Assembly: GCF_030269925.1 (NCBI RefSeq)
Contig: NC_085112.1
Coordinates: forward strand, 4,961,501-5,025,500
Direction: 5' to 3'
Length of the DNA: 64,000 nucleotides
DNA from: Bombyx mori
Taxonomy: Eukaryota; Arthropoda; Insecta; Lepidoptera; Bombycidae
The number at the start of each line of letters is the position of its first letter. Within the stretch, counting starts at the first letter, position 1. Below the pieces are notes generated by a model. The model was not told the DNA's origin. It made no database searches and saw only the letters and a program-made list of their open reading frames with translations. Positions 22,807 through 34,100 of this stretch are shown here, one piece after another. The translations under genes were made by a program, and so were the position numbers.

Positions 22807-25800
22807 AAATAACACAAGGGCTATTTTGATAATATCCTGAAAATCAGTTCTAATTAAAAAAGTTTTCCTGGCCACGAACGATGAACGCGAACTTAACATA
22901 ATGACAATAAAAATTGTGATAGTAAACCGGACCCAGCGGGTGCAGGTTTTCTTTGGTTCGCCCGGTAAGTCTAGAGTCTAATGCCCGTATCTTTAGACGT
23001 TTCGTAAAATAGTCCTCCACTCTTAGCTCATCCGATGATGCTCGAGAATTCCCTCCAAACTTACTCGAGTTTGGTATTTTTAGTCGACCATTACAATATT
23101 CCTCAACTGTCCTCGAATGAGGTAATAATGATGAAAATTTGATCAAGCTAGCATCAAACCCATAGAGTTCTGTAGTCTATGGTCATTGTTTAATGTATGT
23201 CAAAGTCAAGCTGCCGCTGTCTGTTTGACTTGTTTGTTGTTTTGGTTGCTGAGTTATTCGTAAATATGTGTGCGTGCGGTAAATCTGAAAGTGTATTATT
23301 TATTTTCTAACCTATTATTATTTTAGATTTCGGATCCGGCTTTGTATTTTTATTCGCCGCTTTTGTGTGATTTTGGTTGCATCGTGTTGTTGAAGTGCTT
23401 TTCCACAACCACCAGTTTATTATTATATAAATAAAACTTATAATCGCATTGAGTTTATTTATATGTCTCTTATGTAGGTAAATAAAATAAAGAGTTTCAA
23501 ATGTCTAACCTCGAACTATTTACTTTATTAATAAATATTATCAAACTTAAATTATCAAAATATGCGGGAATCATGCACAGATCCAGGCCATTGCACAACA
23601 ATATCATATGTTTCCATTTGCGGTCCACATACTATTTGGACATTGATAGAAAACCAGCCTTGAGGAACGTTCAAGGTACGTCGCGACGTACCTTGACTTG
23701 ACAGTTCGCTTACTTCACTCCGGTTAGGAAAATTTTCCAAGGACGTTTGAGTGGAGTTTATTTTTACGACTAATCATCAATGAAGTAGGAAACCTATGGA
23801 AATGAAACGTCAACCAAAATTTCGTGCCACTGTGACGTCATCTGGCCACAAAACATGGCGGCTTTAGTGCTGTACAAAAGATTTCAATGTTATCAGGTTT
23901 TATCGATAAACGTTCTTGGCTCATTTTATTTTAAATATTGTTGAGTATTATTTATTTGTAGAATTTATACTTTAATGGGAAGTAAGTAGGTATATTGTTA
24001 TGTGCAAATATGATATGATTTAGATGGGTGAAATCTAAGACAAGTTCGTCCTTCGAATTTGCCAAGTAAACGATATGATGATTTTTAAAAGTTGCTACAC
24101 TGATTTTATAAAGTTGTCGTTTGTCGCAAAACATAAAGATATGGCGTAGTTCAAAGCCATCAGCCCATTTCTAGCATGCTAAATGTTATCGTATTTTGAG
24201 TACGTGTTTTTCTTAGACTATAACAATCTATTTTAATTGTTTTGCTGACTCTAAAGTCCGTAACATACTACCGCAGCGCACCCCAAGGAAGGTGCGCCGC
24301 ACCATTTGAATCACTTTCGCTTGAGAGTGATTCAAATTTTAAACTTATCAAGGGACCGCGTGAAAAAAAAACACCTACAGAACATTTATTCGTTAATTAC
24401 AAACGTCATTCCTTGTGACTTCCTCTCTAAAATCACTTAATTATTAAATATTTAACAAATTTACAATAGTGTTTTACTCACTGCGGAATAAAACTATTTT
24501 ATTTAAATAGTTCCGATATGTCGGTAGCCTTTTTCCCGAAATATCTAAACAGAATGTCTAAATATGTTTTGATGACATATTTTAAAGTGGTATTTATGAT
24601 TAGTGTCATGATCAATAGATTCCGACCGAAAAATGGATTTTTCGGATGAGGGCTCCATAATGAATTTAAATACATATGATAATAGTTTTAGGGCATCGAC
24701 TTTCTTGAGATCCTATAAAATGCGTTTTAATTATTATTTTTGTATGTTTTAAGCATGATAAATTATGAAATTTTATATAATCAATCATATTAAATCGATA
24801 TCAAAGTCAATAAATAATGTACAACCCAAAACAGACGGCCGAATTGACGTGACAATGACATTTGGCGCGCTAAACATGGCGGATTTTCGGCCTCATTAGA
24901 CGGAGACGGAGATATTTACGTATATTCATGTTTCATTTTATGTACGCACTGAAATACTGTTATATTGTTTTCCTGCGAGTTAAAGTGCTGAGTAAGAACG
25001 AGATAGATATATGTTTATGTATGTGCCTTCAAAATGGGTGCTATTTATATAAGCAATTGTACGTATAGAACAATATGTCGTGTCCCTACTATATAGGTCT
25101 ATGCTAATCATACCAAAACGCGGGTTGGAGGTTGAGTCGAGTTGAGTTAAGCTCGTGTAAACGACTGAAGATACGGGTGTAAGTCTAAAATTATGGAGCT
25201 GGGCCTCAAGGTGGCGCTCAAGGAAACCCAGGACCTGTTGCTTCACAGGCCTCGAAATCCGCCACCGTCGCCGTGTTGCCCATCTCGTTAACTATGACAT
25301 CCGCATCGTAGTGGTGGTGCAACTTTAGTACCCCCAAATGGAGGCTCGTGGCAACATTGGTCGTCATTTCGAAATCGGCCCCCGCCTAATAACGACGGCC
25401 GGCTTTGTGACGGTAGCTATCATACAACGCAAGATATTTGATAGATACCTGAATCTTGTTTACGATATTTTCAAGACAAGCTTCCATTTAAACAAGTTCC
25501 GAACAACAACATTCAGACCGTCAGTCTACCGAGCAATATCATCCGCTCGGTGGAAGATCTTCCTTTCGTCGTTTAAGCCTCCCACAGGCTTCCTTCAAAT
25601 ATCAATGTTCCACAATGTTCTCATGACAATGTACAAGACTCCCCTATGGTTCGCTGCTGAATAGGAGTGAAGACGGAACCTCTGCGAAAAGTGCGTACTG
25701 GCCTTGTTGGACTCGTAATTTATAGTTTTTTAATTTGTTAATCTGTTTCACGTGACCGAGTGAAAGGGATGCTCTCGAACTCATCATTAAAAATTAAGAA

Positions 25801-25885
25801 AATCTGTTAAATATAGTCGACGTGTGTATGATCCCAATTATTTTCGATAGAAAGAAGTTCAAGAAAATTCACACAACGAACAGTA
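22807..25885. other. Gene-free stretch with a Harbinger remnant
   Basis: Apart from the Harbinger-like fragment I see no recognisable gene. 25120-25690 is less AT-rich than its surroundings and has several open frames (for example 25338-25664 on plus), but none resembles a family I know. An 11 bp inverted repeat (TTTGAATCACT / AGTGATTCAAA) lies near 24305-24336. Confidence 0.5.
23555..23671 (-). pseudogene. PIF/Harbinger transposase fragment
   Basis: The minus strand reads PQGWFSINVQIVCGPQMETY then DIVVQWPGSVHDSRIF before a stop. This matches the conserved DDE-region signature of Harbinger transposases (GYFSINVQ...D...WPGSTHDSRIF). Only about 40 codons survive. Confidence 0.75.
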
Positions 25886-27415
25886 CCGTAAAATGGGGCG
25901 ATTAGGGATTGAGAGGCGAATTGGGAAAAAACCGGGAAAATCTTTCGACAGTCAATATTAGTTTTATATTCGTTGCAAAATCTTCCATTTTTTCTAGTTT
26001 AATAGTAGAATGTTGAAAGTTCACAAAACAACTCTGAATATGCATGATAATAGCTGCTAACTTATAAAAAATCGCGTTTCAAATTAACTTCCTGTGGTGG
26101 TCATTATTTTGGTGCTAGAAACTTTGCTCTCTTTTATTTATTTGATATTAATAGAAGACGACTGTGATTTATACACGTTATTTAGTGTTTGAGCCATCAT
26201 ATATATTAAAGGTAAGTCTCAGTTGTTATTGGTTTTAATGTATTTGATAAAATAAAAATACATGTAAAAATCTGTTGTTTTTGGGGATATTGGGGACGTC
26301 TTAGGTACAAATAACAACGAAAAAGGGGTCAATTGGGATGAGAATACGTGAAATGGAAACGAGCTGAGTATAAATAGGTACAGGTTTGTAGGGTTGTCTA
26401 TGTAGTTATAACAATATTTTTTAAATTTGTTGGTAAAAATCTTGTTTATTCATGATGTTTTTGTCTAGAACTTTTATTCAAAATTATCAATGTGTTATTT
26501 TATTGTTTGGTAAATACTTATATTATCAGTTACGTACTGTTTTCTATTTTTAGATAATGCCTCGCGTGTACGTATTAAAGAGTGCAAAGCCTTAAAAGAG
26601 ATATGATCCCTTAATATTAAAAACAGCAATAGAAGCCTTTGAAATTGGGAATAAGTCTTTAGTTGAAATAGCTAAGCAATTTAATATAAGTAAGTCGATT
26701 TTGCACAGACATCTAACAAGAACAATGAAATGTCAAGGTGGACAAAAATGTCTAAGTAATACATAGTAAAATATTTAATATTTGTTCAGAGTGGGGGTAT
26801 TCATCTGATTAATCCATGGAATAACCAACACACCTAATCTCTTAACCCAGATAAAAATATCAGCCCCTAAGTACTTACCAAGAACGAAAAAATATAAACC
26901 GTTTATAAGAAAGCTTACTCTCCTTTGGGACTACAATAATGTCCACGGTAGCATGGTCTCCGTCAATGTTCATTCGGAGTTGTCCGATTACGCTGAACTA
27001 ATTTTAAGTGATGAAATAAATTTTTTTTAATTGTATCACAACTTACAGGACAAATCTGTCGCGGATCATTTCTCAAGTAAATATAAATTAATCATAAGTA
27101 AATAAATGTAATCAAGTTGATGATCACTTTGTTGGTGCAACTAAATAAATAAATAAATTAAAACCAAGTAGTGGCAGCCCTAGCAAATTTCTCATTTCGT
27201 CCCAATTAACCGCAATTTTCGGGTAAATAGGGATTACACCTATTTTTGCTTTTTTTGCTTAAACTGGAATGCTAGTTGCATAGTTTTAAATTGGACAACA
27301 AAGATGCCCCCAAGACTCAATCATTTCGATCCTGATATAGCATTATATACATCAACATCTACCTTAAAATTGGTCATAAAGTTGGAATTTGTCCCTAATC
27401 GCCCCATTTTACCGG
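25886..27415 (+). mobile_element. pogo-like DNA transposon, internally deleted
   Basis: The ends are inverted repeats: the left reads CCGTAAAATGGGGCGATTAG, and the right is its reverse complement with one extra G. TA dinucleotides flank both ends (25884-25885 and 27416-27417), as expected for the Tc1/mariner superfamily. Inside, 26557-26766 encodes a transposase N terminus with one in-frame stop: YDPLILKTAIEAFEIGN then KSLVEIAKQFNISKSILHRH, a Psq/CENP-B-type helix-turn-helix. The catalytic domain is missing. Confidence 0.85.
26557..26766 (+). pseudogene. Psq/CENP-B-type HTH remnant of a pogo-like transposase
   Basis: It has an ATG, one internal TAA after 12 codons, then about 55 codons that include the helix-turn-helix LVEIAKQFNISKSILHR, ending at TAG. 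The Psq-type helix-turn-helix is the DNA-binding part of pogo/Tigger transposases. Confidence 0.75.
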
Positions 27416-27439
27416 TACGTAGTGACACTTGAAATTTTT

Positions 27440-27506
27440 TGTGTATTATCTATGGTTAATTTCAAAATCAATGTCAGACAAATGACAAAACCATAGAGAA
27501 TACACA
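27440..27506. repeat. Imperfect inverted repeat upstream of prefoldin 6
   Basis: TGTGTATTATCTATGGTT (27440-27457) pairs with AACCATAGAGAATACACA (27489-27506), with one mismatch in 18. It lies about 140 bases before the prefoldin ATG. Confidence 0.7.
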
Positions 27507-27643
27507 CATAACCCATAGATTATACACTTAATATATTTGAGACATAACCTCAACTAAAATTTTTGAGCAGGTGAAAAAAAACGGAAAAGATTTCTGTATT
27601 AAACTGTTTATTTTCTATCAAATCATACCTTGACTGAAACACA

Positions 27644-28012
27644 ATGGCGGAAGAAATACAAAAAAAGTTTCAAAAACAGCTCGAATTATTTCAAGGTGTT
27701 CAAAAAGACATAAAGAAAGCGGTCACTCAGAAACAACAATTAGACAGCCAGTTAAATGAAAATAAAGCAGTCAAAGAGGAACTAAAACTCTTAAGAAAAG
27801 ATTCAGAGGTATACAAACTCATCGGACCCGTATTGGTGAAGCAAGATTTGGAAGAAGCCAGACAAAACGTCTCCAAACGTATGGAGTACATTAGCAAAGA
27901 AATCAAAAGAACAGATGATCACATATGTGCTTTAGAAAACAAACAAGAAGCACTGCAAGAAAACTTAAATAAACTTAGAAATGATCTTGGCAAACTAAAA
28001 CTAAAAGCTTGA
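27644..28012 (+). CDS. Prefoldin subunit 6
   Basis: An intronless frame of 122 codons, the usual length of the family. Prefoldin is a cytosolic hexameric co-chaperone that holds nascent actin and tubulin and passes them to the CCT chaperonin; subunit 6 is one of the four beta-type subunits. The sequence shows the beta-type layout: an N-terminal coiled coil (EIQKKFQKQLELFQGVQKDI), a central beta-hairpin segment VYKLIGPVLVKQDLEEA that is highly typical of subunit 6, and a C-terminal coiled coil ending LRNDLGKLKLKA. The context around the ATG (ACACAATGG) is acceptable, and the frame has no better upstream start. An AATAAA lies at 28089-28094. The end of a pogo-like element is only 228 bases upstream, so part of the promoter region abuts transposon sequence. 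Confidence 0.95.
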   Translation: MAEEIQKKFQKQLELFQGVQKDIKKAVTQKQQLDSQLNENKAVKEELKLLRKDSEVYKLIGPVLVKQDLEEARQNVSKRMEYISKEIKRTDDHICALENKQEALQENLNKLRNDLGKLKLKA

Positions 28013-28088
28013 AAAATGTGTGAATTAAAAGTAAAATATTTCTATTCTTCTATTATGACTCACTTGTATGTTTAGAGAACTACTATTA

Positions 28089-28094
28089 CAAATA
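28089..28094 (+). promoter_or_regulatory. Candidate poly(A) signal of prefoldin 6
   Basis: AATAAA, 77 bases after the stop codon. Confidence 0.55.
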
Positions 28095-28235
28095 AAAATA
28101 TTACACATTAATAATTTAATGTATGTTTAGCTATGCAATAATCATGAAAAAACTGCTGTGTGGCATTACACTAAACTTACCTCTTCCTTTTGTTAACTCA
28201 ATATAAAAATAAAAAATCTTACTGAAAGTAAGTTT

Positions 28236-28340
28236 TTATTTTACTGCCATTGCAGGCAGATGTTTGTGGCCCTCCTGATGTCACCATCACTCATAGACAT
28301 CAGATATGCCAGGAGCACAGCCAAACTGCTGCCTATTATT
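28236..28340 (-). repeat. Degenerate solo LINE 3' tail
   Basis: The minus strand reads ATAGGCAGCAGTTTGGCTGTG and so on, a decayed copy of the tail with the same left boundary. Confidence 0.65.
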
Positions 28341-29378
28341 TACTTATTATTTATTTTCAAAACTAAAATATTTTGTTACTTGTACATATTTATTTTTGTG
28401 TGTATAAGCTGAAAGTTTGCAAGGTAATTGACGGTATAATGAGTACCATTAGTTTTGAAACCAGATTCATCTTAGAATAATTGTTCGCTTCTATTACCAG
28501 TAGTTTTGTATATTAACCTAAAACCATATGACAATCTAAAAAAAATTGGGTAATTTTTTGTTTTTAAATACCTATTACAAATGTTATGTATTGCATTTGT
28601 ATACAAATGGTCGGCATAATTTAAGCTGGCAGTGGAGAAAGTGCACAAATGTAATTTAATAAACTTATTCTAATTATGTTTCCAATGATTTATTCAATAA
28701 TTAATACTGCTCATAAAGAATACAGGCATAAAAAAAATTGTGTCTTGAATCTCAACATAGTGCAACTTAATCACGTTCAAGATACTCATTCTCCTGCATT
28801 AAGCTACATAAAGCTAAAGGCATTGAAGTTACAATGTGTCACTATAAAAAAAATACACATTTATAAGCTTTTGTACCCAATTTAAGAATTATATTGTTCC
28901 TAATGAATCCCAAGAAACTGTAACTTTAGTATTAATAAAGTTTGTAACTTTCTAAAAAAAATACCTTTTCTTTTTATGCAGTCTACATTTCTTGAGTCAC
29001 TGTTCATTACTGAATTAGGATATCATCCATAGTTCTCTGCGACTAGCCTTTTTGAATGCAGAGAGCTACTTATGGTGAGCTTCTTGTGTTTACCTGATCA
29101 ACCTGAAGATGCCTGACTTCTTGAAGGAGCTGGAACAGTACTTGTAGATCACTCCAGCCAACAACCAGCGCTGGTTAAAAGCTCAAGCTGTAGAGAACAG
29201 CCTATCTACCAACTACAATATCATAAAGTGCTAAATTTAAATCGATACCTGGATTACAGTACCAAGTATTTATCTCTATAACACTCGACAATATTACGAA
29301 AACCTTCGTAATAAGGTACCTACAAAACTTGCATACGCCCGGTCATGACGCAAATGTAATGATCCCTCACGCACTAAT

Positions 29379-29880
29379 TTGAAACCCCTTCAAGCACCGT
29401 GGTTTTTAAGGAATGTGGTTCTCCATGATGACCTGGAGCTTGACTCAATCAGTAAGTTTAAACAGTCGGCATCAACTCGCCGCTTTGAGAAAACAGTACG
29501 AAACAAAAACACTCTTGTTGTGGCCGTCGGAAATTACATACCTGTGGACCGAATGGTAAACAGTCGACGTCGCCCTAAACACGTCATTACGAATCCATTA
29601 ACGGTGCTTTTAGGTATCTCAAACACCGGTCACCGTCCTCGCCGAACCCGTTGCTCGCGACGAAGGGCTCAACGAGCGAATTAATCCATAGACAAAGCTC
29701 ACTGAGTTTCTCGCCGGATTTTCTCAGTGGGTCGCATTTCGAATCCGGTGGTATATTCTGCGAAGCACTGCTCTTGTTAGGGCCAGTGTTAGCAACACCT
29801 ATTTGAGCCCCGAGAGCTCACGCACACGCAGCGTAACGCTGATATAGCCTCTTGAAGGCTATCATCATAGGTAGGGGAAA
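29379..29880 (+). mobile_element. Jockey-like LINE 3' fragment
   Basis: A coding remnant APWFLRNVVLHDDLELDSIS is followed by the same 3' UTR as at 22620-22806, ending GGCTATCATCATAGGTAGGG and an A-run. The left end is truncated. Confidence 0.85.
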
Positions 29881-29888
29881 AAAAGCTA

Positions 29889-30141
29889 CGAATTTTTTTT
29901 TTTATTGCTTAGATGGGTGGACGAGCTCACAGCCCACCTGGTGTTAAGTGGTTACTGGAGCCCATAGACATCCACAACGTAAATGCGCCACCCACCTTGA
30001 GATACAAGTTCTAAGGTCTCAAGTATAGTTACAACGGCTGCCCCACCCTTCAAACCGAAACGCATTACTGGTTCACGGCAGAAATAGGCAGGGTGGTGGT
30101 ACCCACCCGCGCGGACTCACAAGAGGTCCTACCACCAGTAA
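29889..30141 (-). repeat. Bm1-type SINE, 5'-truncated
   Basis: A well-preserved copy, with TTGCTTAGATGGGTGGACG next to poly(T) and CCTACCACCAGTAA at the other end. It directly abuts the A-rich end of the jockey-like fragment. Confidence 0.93.
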
Positions 30142-30391
30142 AATGATTACATACTGATATTTTAGCAAGAGCACTTGACCTTTGCTGTAATTTCATGTCG
30201 TGCATCCGTTATTGAATTGAATAATTATAGTTTTAATGAATTTCGGCTAGATATGAATATCATTAAACTTATATCCAGATGAAATTTCATTGAATGTTAA
30301 AAGTGAAATTGATCACTGACATCAGTTCTGGTTTGTAGAATATCTTGTGTTTTAACTTGATTTAATGTAAAATAGTTATAAAATATAAAAC

Positions 30392-30528
30392 GAGATGGAC
30401 CGACGACCTGGTAAGAACCGCTAGGTTGGATGCAGGTGGCAACGGACCGGCCGCACTGGAGATCACTTGGAGAGGCCTATGTTCAGCAGTGGACAATGGA
30501 CAGGCTGAGATGATGATGATGAGATGAG
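30392..30528 (+). mobile_element. RTE-like LINE ORF end with (GAT)n tail
   Basis: The frame reads RWTDDLVRTARLDAGG and ALEITWRGLCSAVDNG, the C terminus typical of lepidopteran RTE-type reverse transcriptases. It is followed by a short GATGATGATGA run. Confidence 0.8.
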
Positions 30529-31041
30529 TTATAAAATTAGGTATTAAAATTTCATTAAATATGTAATAGCTTTATTGGAAAAATATAAAAATATATCTAA
30601 TGGCACTTACAAAGAATGTATAGACATTTTCAATATTTTTTAATCCTATTATATCCTAAAATAGGAATTACGTACGTACTAACTATTATACTACTTAGTA
30701 CCACAATTTTATCCAAATTACGATTTTATTATTACTTTATCAATAAATACTGGTCTTTTTCTTAATATAATACTTTTAGATTGAAATATAATCATATATC
30801 ATACTATTTTACAAACGTACAATAGGTAATAAATACTTGTGTATTTATAATACGATTTTATGGACTATCTATATTTTATCTATCTACCTTGTAAATAAGG
30901 TTATAATAATAATTATAAAAAATAGTTAATTCAACTTAACACTTATGTATTATGGTCCCCTGAGTTTACATGTAAGTTCAATGTTTCATTTTGGCACAAA
31001 TTTTAAAATAGAAATTTGATACATAAAACATTTTATATGTA

Positions 31042-31102
31042 TATAAAATTTTAAATGTCATTTATAATTAAACTATAAAATTTTAAATGTCATTTATAAT
31101 TA
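31042..31102. repeat. 32 bp tandem duplication
   Basis: TATAAAATTTTAAATGTCAT and its continuation occur twice, 32 bases apart, probably within the testin 3' UTR. Confidence 0.8.
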
Positions 31103-31178
31103 TTGATATAATATGTATAAACAAGTATAAAACGGTGTATATACTTTGTGACCCTTAAGAAATCTAGTGCAAGCTGAT

Positions 31179-34100
31179 TTACTTAATTTTGCTCTGTACA
31201 CATGGCACACTGCAAAATGGCATTTCTTGTTTAACAACGAAGCGACCGCTGAGTAAGCTTTTACCGCACATTCGACCGGAACATATAAAGCAATTGGCAT
31301 GCCAATGCATGTTACTCCACGAAACCCCCTGTTGTTCAGGCCCAATTACACCTCCACAGGCGCGACAACGCTCTGCATAGAACTGATCGTAACACGACAA
31401 ACATATTGGTAGGCCTGTTTTATCATCCGGAACATACTTTTTCCCCCCTAGTGGAGCATCACAATGATAACAACAGAAATGTTGAACGTGGAAAGCTCTG
31501 CCTTCTGCTGCGGTATATGGACGTGTAAAGATCAACTCGTCGCACCCGGCGCATCGGGGAATTTCTAAAACATTGGCCAGATCTCTGGCGCAGTAAATTT
31601 CTCCCTTATGATAAAAGTAGACAAGGTCAGCCAGTAGCTCCCCGCATTTGCAACAAGTGAAGCACTGAGGATGCCAAATTGCTTCCTGACCCGCTCGATC
31701 AGCTTTAACTGCGACCTCGCCCGCGAACATAGACTTATTACATCGTTGGCAAGGTACTCCTTCATTATACAGTTTCCTGTTGAATTCTGCTTCGGCGGGG
31801 CTAAGTGTAAAATCAGCAAGTTGATCAATGATGGGCGTGATATTGTCGTCGAAATCAGAAATTTGTGATTCAACCTCGTACCCTGCGTTATCAGGTATTT
31901 GAACATTGTCAATCGGTGAATTATTCCAATCTGTATTAGATGGAGACATTGCGCCAGGATATGTATTGTAGTTAGGAGGTGGAGGTGGCGGAAGTTCATC
32001 TTCCGACTGAGTCCTTTGATATTTTCTCAATGGAGCAGTCTGTTGAGGCTCAACCTGATTGATTGGTTTCATACTGGTAGAATATTGAGGATTTATTTTT
32101 GTTGAACATAATGTACCACTATGCTCTTGTTGGGTTGGCTCATGCTTCCAACCCCATATTTCCCCGTTTGGAGCGAATATTGTTCCCTTTTGTATTCTGT
32201 TGTCCACAACTTTCGCGTTACCCATGACATTATTGTTAGGCGATGACCATAAATCAGTCATTATTTGAGCACCCAGTGCTTTCGTACAAAAATCATTCAT
32301 TTCTTGTTTAAACTGAGGATTACTATTATACTCCTCCCGAAATATTTTAATGGGCTCAAGATACACATCGTTGCTAATGGGTATATTTAATTCATGAAGG
32401 TTTTTAAATAGTTTGTCATAAACAGGTCCATGCTCAACGGCACTCTTAATTCGGTCAGATTCTATACGCATTACATAAAGTTTATCCTTCACGACTCTGC
32501 TTATTGTAGGACTTGCCTTATAATCTGGTAAATTGGCAGCACTACTTACTATATTACCCTGAGTATCCAGAACTAATTTTTTATCTGAAGCGTTTTTAGG
32601 TACAATATTGTATTTGACACCTCTGCATACATTGGATATTTTCAAAGGTAGTGCATATGATTTAGGAGCGTGTGTCTTACTGTTTTCAATTGAAAATACA
32701 TCTCCAGTCTGAAGTGGCCCAACACGGACCACATTGCCCATGCCGACGACATGATCTTTTATACGTGATATATATTCCTGTAAAAAAAAACACATTTTGA
32801 GTGTCTGAAAGAAGTTGTAGCAATTTTTGTTCGCCTAACTGTCGTACGCGAACAAAATACCATCTATTCTTATATTATATACTTTTATATATATTATTAA
32901 ACTTTTTTGTCATAATAATTTTAAAAATGATACTGCTTTCATGATTTAATAAAAATGAGTGGCTTTACTATTTTGGAACTAAATCGTTCGGTTAAAGACA
33001 TTAAAGGCACCTTTAATAAACAAAGTAGTCTAAAAAAAATAAAAAAAAAACTGTCTAGGATTTTAAATACTATATATGTATTTCTTTTTTTAAAGCTACC
33101 TCTCTCGTTCTTATCATTTCCTGCAGTTATAGTAGATGTTACTGATATTTTCATCGTTGTAAACATTAGTGGCATTTTGTTTATTGATTTAAATTAAGAG
33201 TATAGTAAAGGGAAGTTTAACTTCGCATTTTAGAAATCAAATTGACAGTTAGTGAAAATCAGATAAAAATTTATAAGATATTATGAAGGCTTTAAAAGGG
33301 CATAGGAAACACAAAAAAGATAATACCAGAATACAAATTGAAACTTCGAACTCACGTTCAAGGCGCCTATATTGACATTGTGATTTGTATGAGCTCCCAT
33401 AACTAGTTAATACGATGTGGAACAATAGCTCGTGGAACCACTTAAAACAATAAATTCATATATTTCTAAGAGCACATTCTATTGTAGATAGTTATGAAAC
33501 TCAATATGTCAAGTCTATATGCTCGCTTTCACTACAAGTGTCCAGCTTGTCTCTGTAACTCAGTCAGCAGTAAAATTTAGCTGAGACCAGTTCGTTAACC
33601 GCGCCAATACATGCCTCTCATTAGTTTCTTAACCCTTAGACTGCCATGGAGGGCACCGATGACCTACATTAAAGTTACTATCGTTTTGTTCATTATGATC
33701 AATTATTAATAAGTTATTGTTACGTGCGCAAACATAAAGAAGACCGGCCAGTGCACCTGTAACATTGCAGCCAAGTACTGAATTATGCGAAGACTGTAAA
33801 AATAATTACCTAGTCCAGCCATAAGTTCTGTTTCAAATGAAATGCATTTTTTTTAAAGAAATAATGTAATATTATTAAAATTTATACCTACATATTTATT
33901 AAGTTCTGAGCAAAAATTAAAAAAATATTCTATTCGAAATGGCCACCTTTGGCTTTTATACATGCCTTTAATCTGTTTTGCCACGAACCTATAGATTTAC
34001 GCACTGTTTCCAAGGGAAATTTTGCCTCAATGTCGACGTGTCGTTGAGAGCAGGTCATGTCCTCTAAAACTGACCATAATTTGAAGTCTAAAGGGTTGAG

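Larger units (their letters stand above)
28013..31178. other. Intergenic stretch between prefoldin 6 and testin
   Basis: Contains the repeats listed (28236-28340, 29379-29880, 29889-30141, 30392-30528, 31042-31102). The remainder is AT-rich and should include the testin 3' UTR at its right end. I see no further gene. Confidence 0.6.

Noticed and set aside
25338..25664. 108-codon plus-strand frame as a gene
   Set aside because: No recognisable family, no splice or polyadenylation context, and the surrounding sequence looks like decayed repeat. The evidence is too weak.
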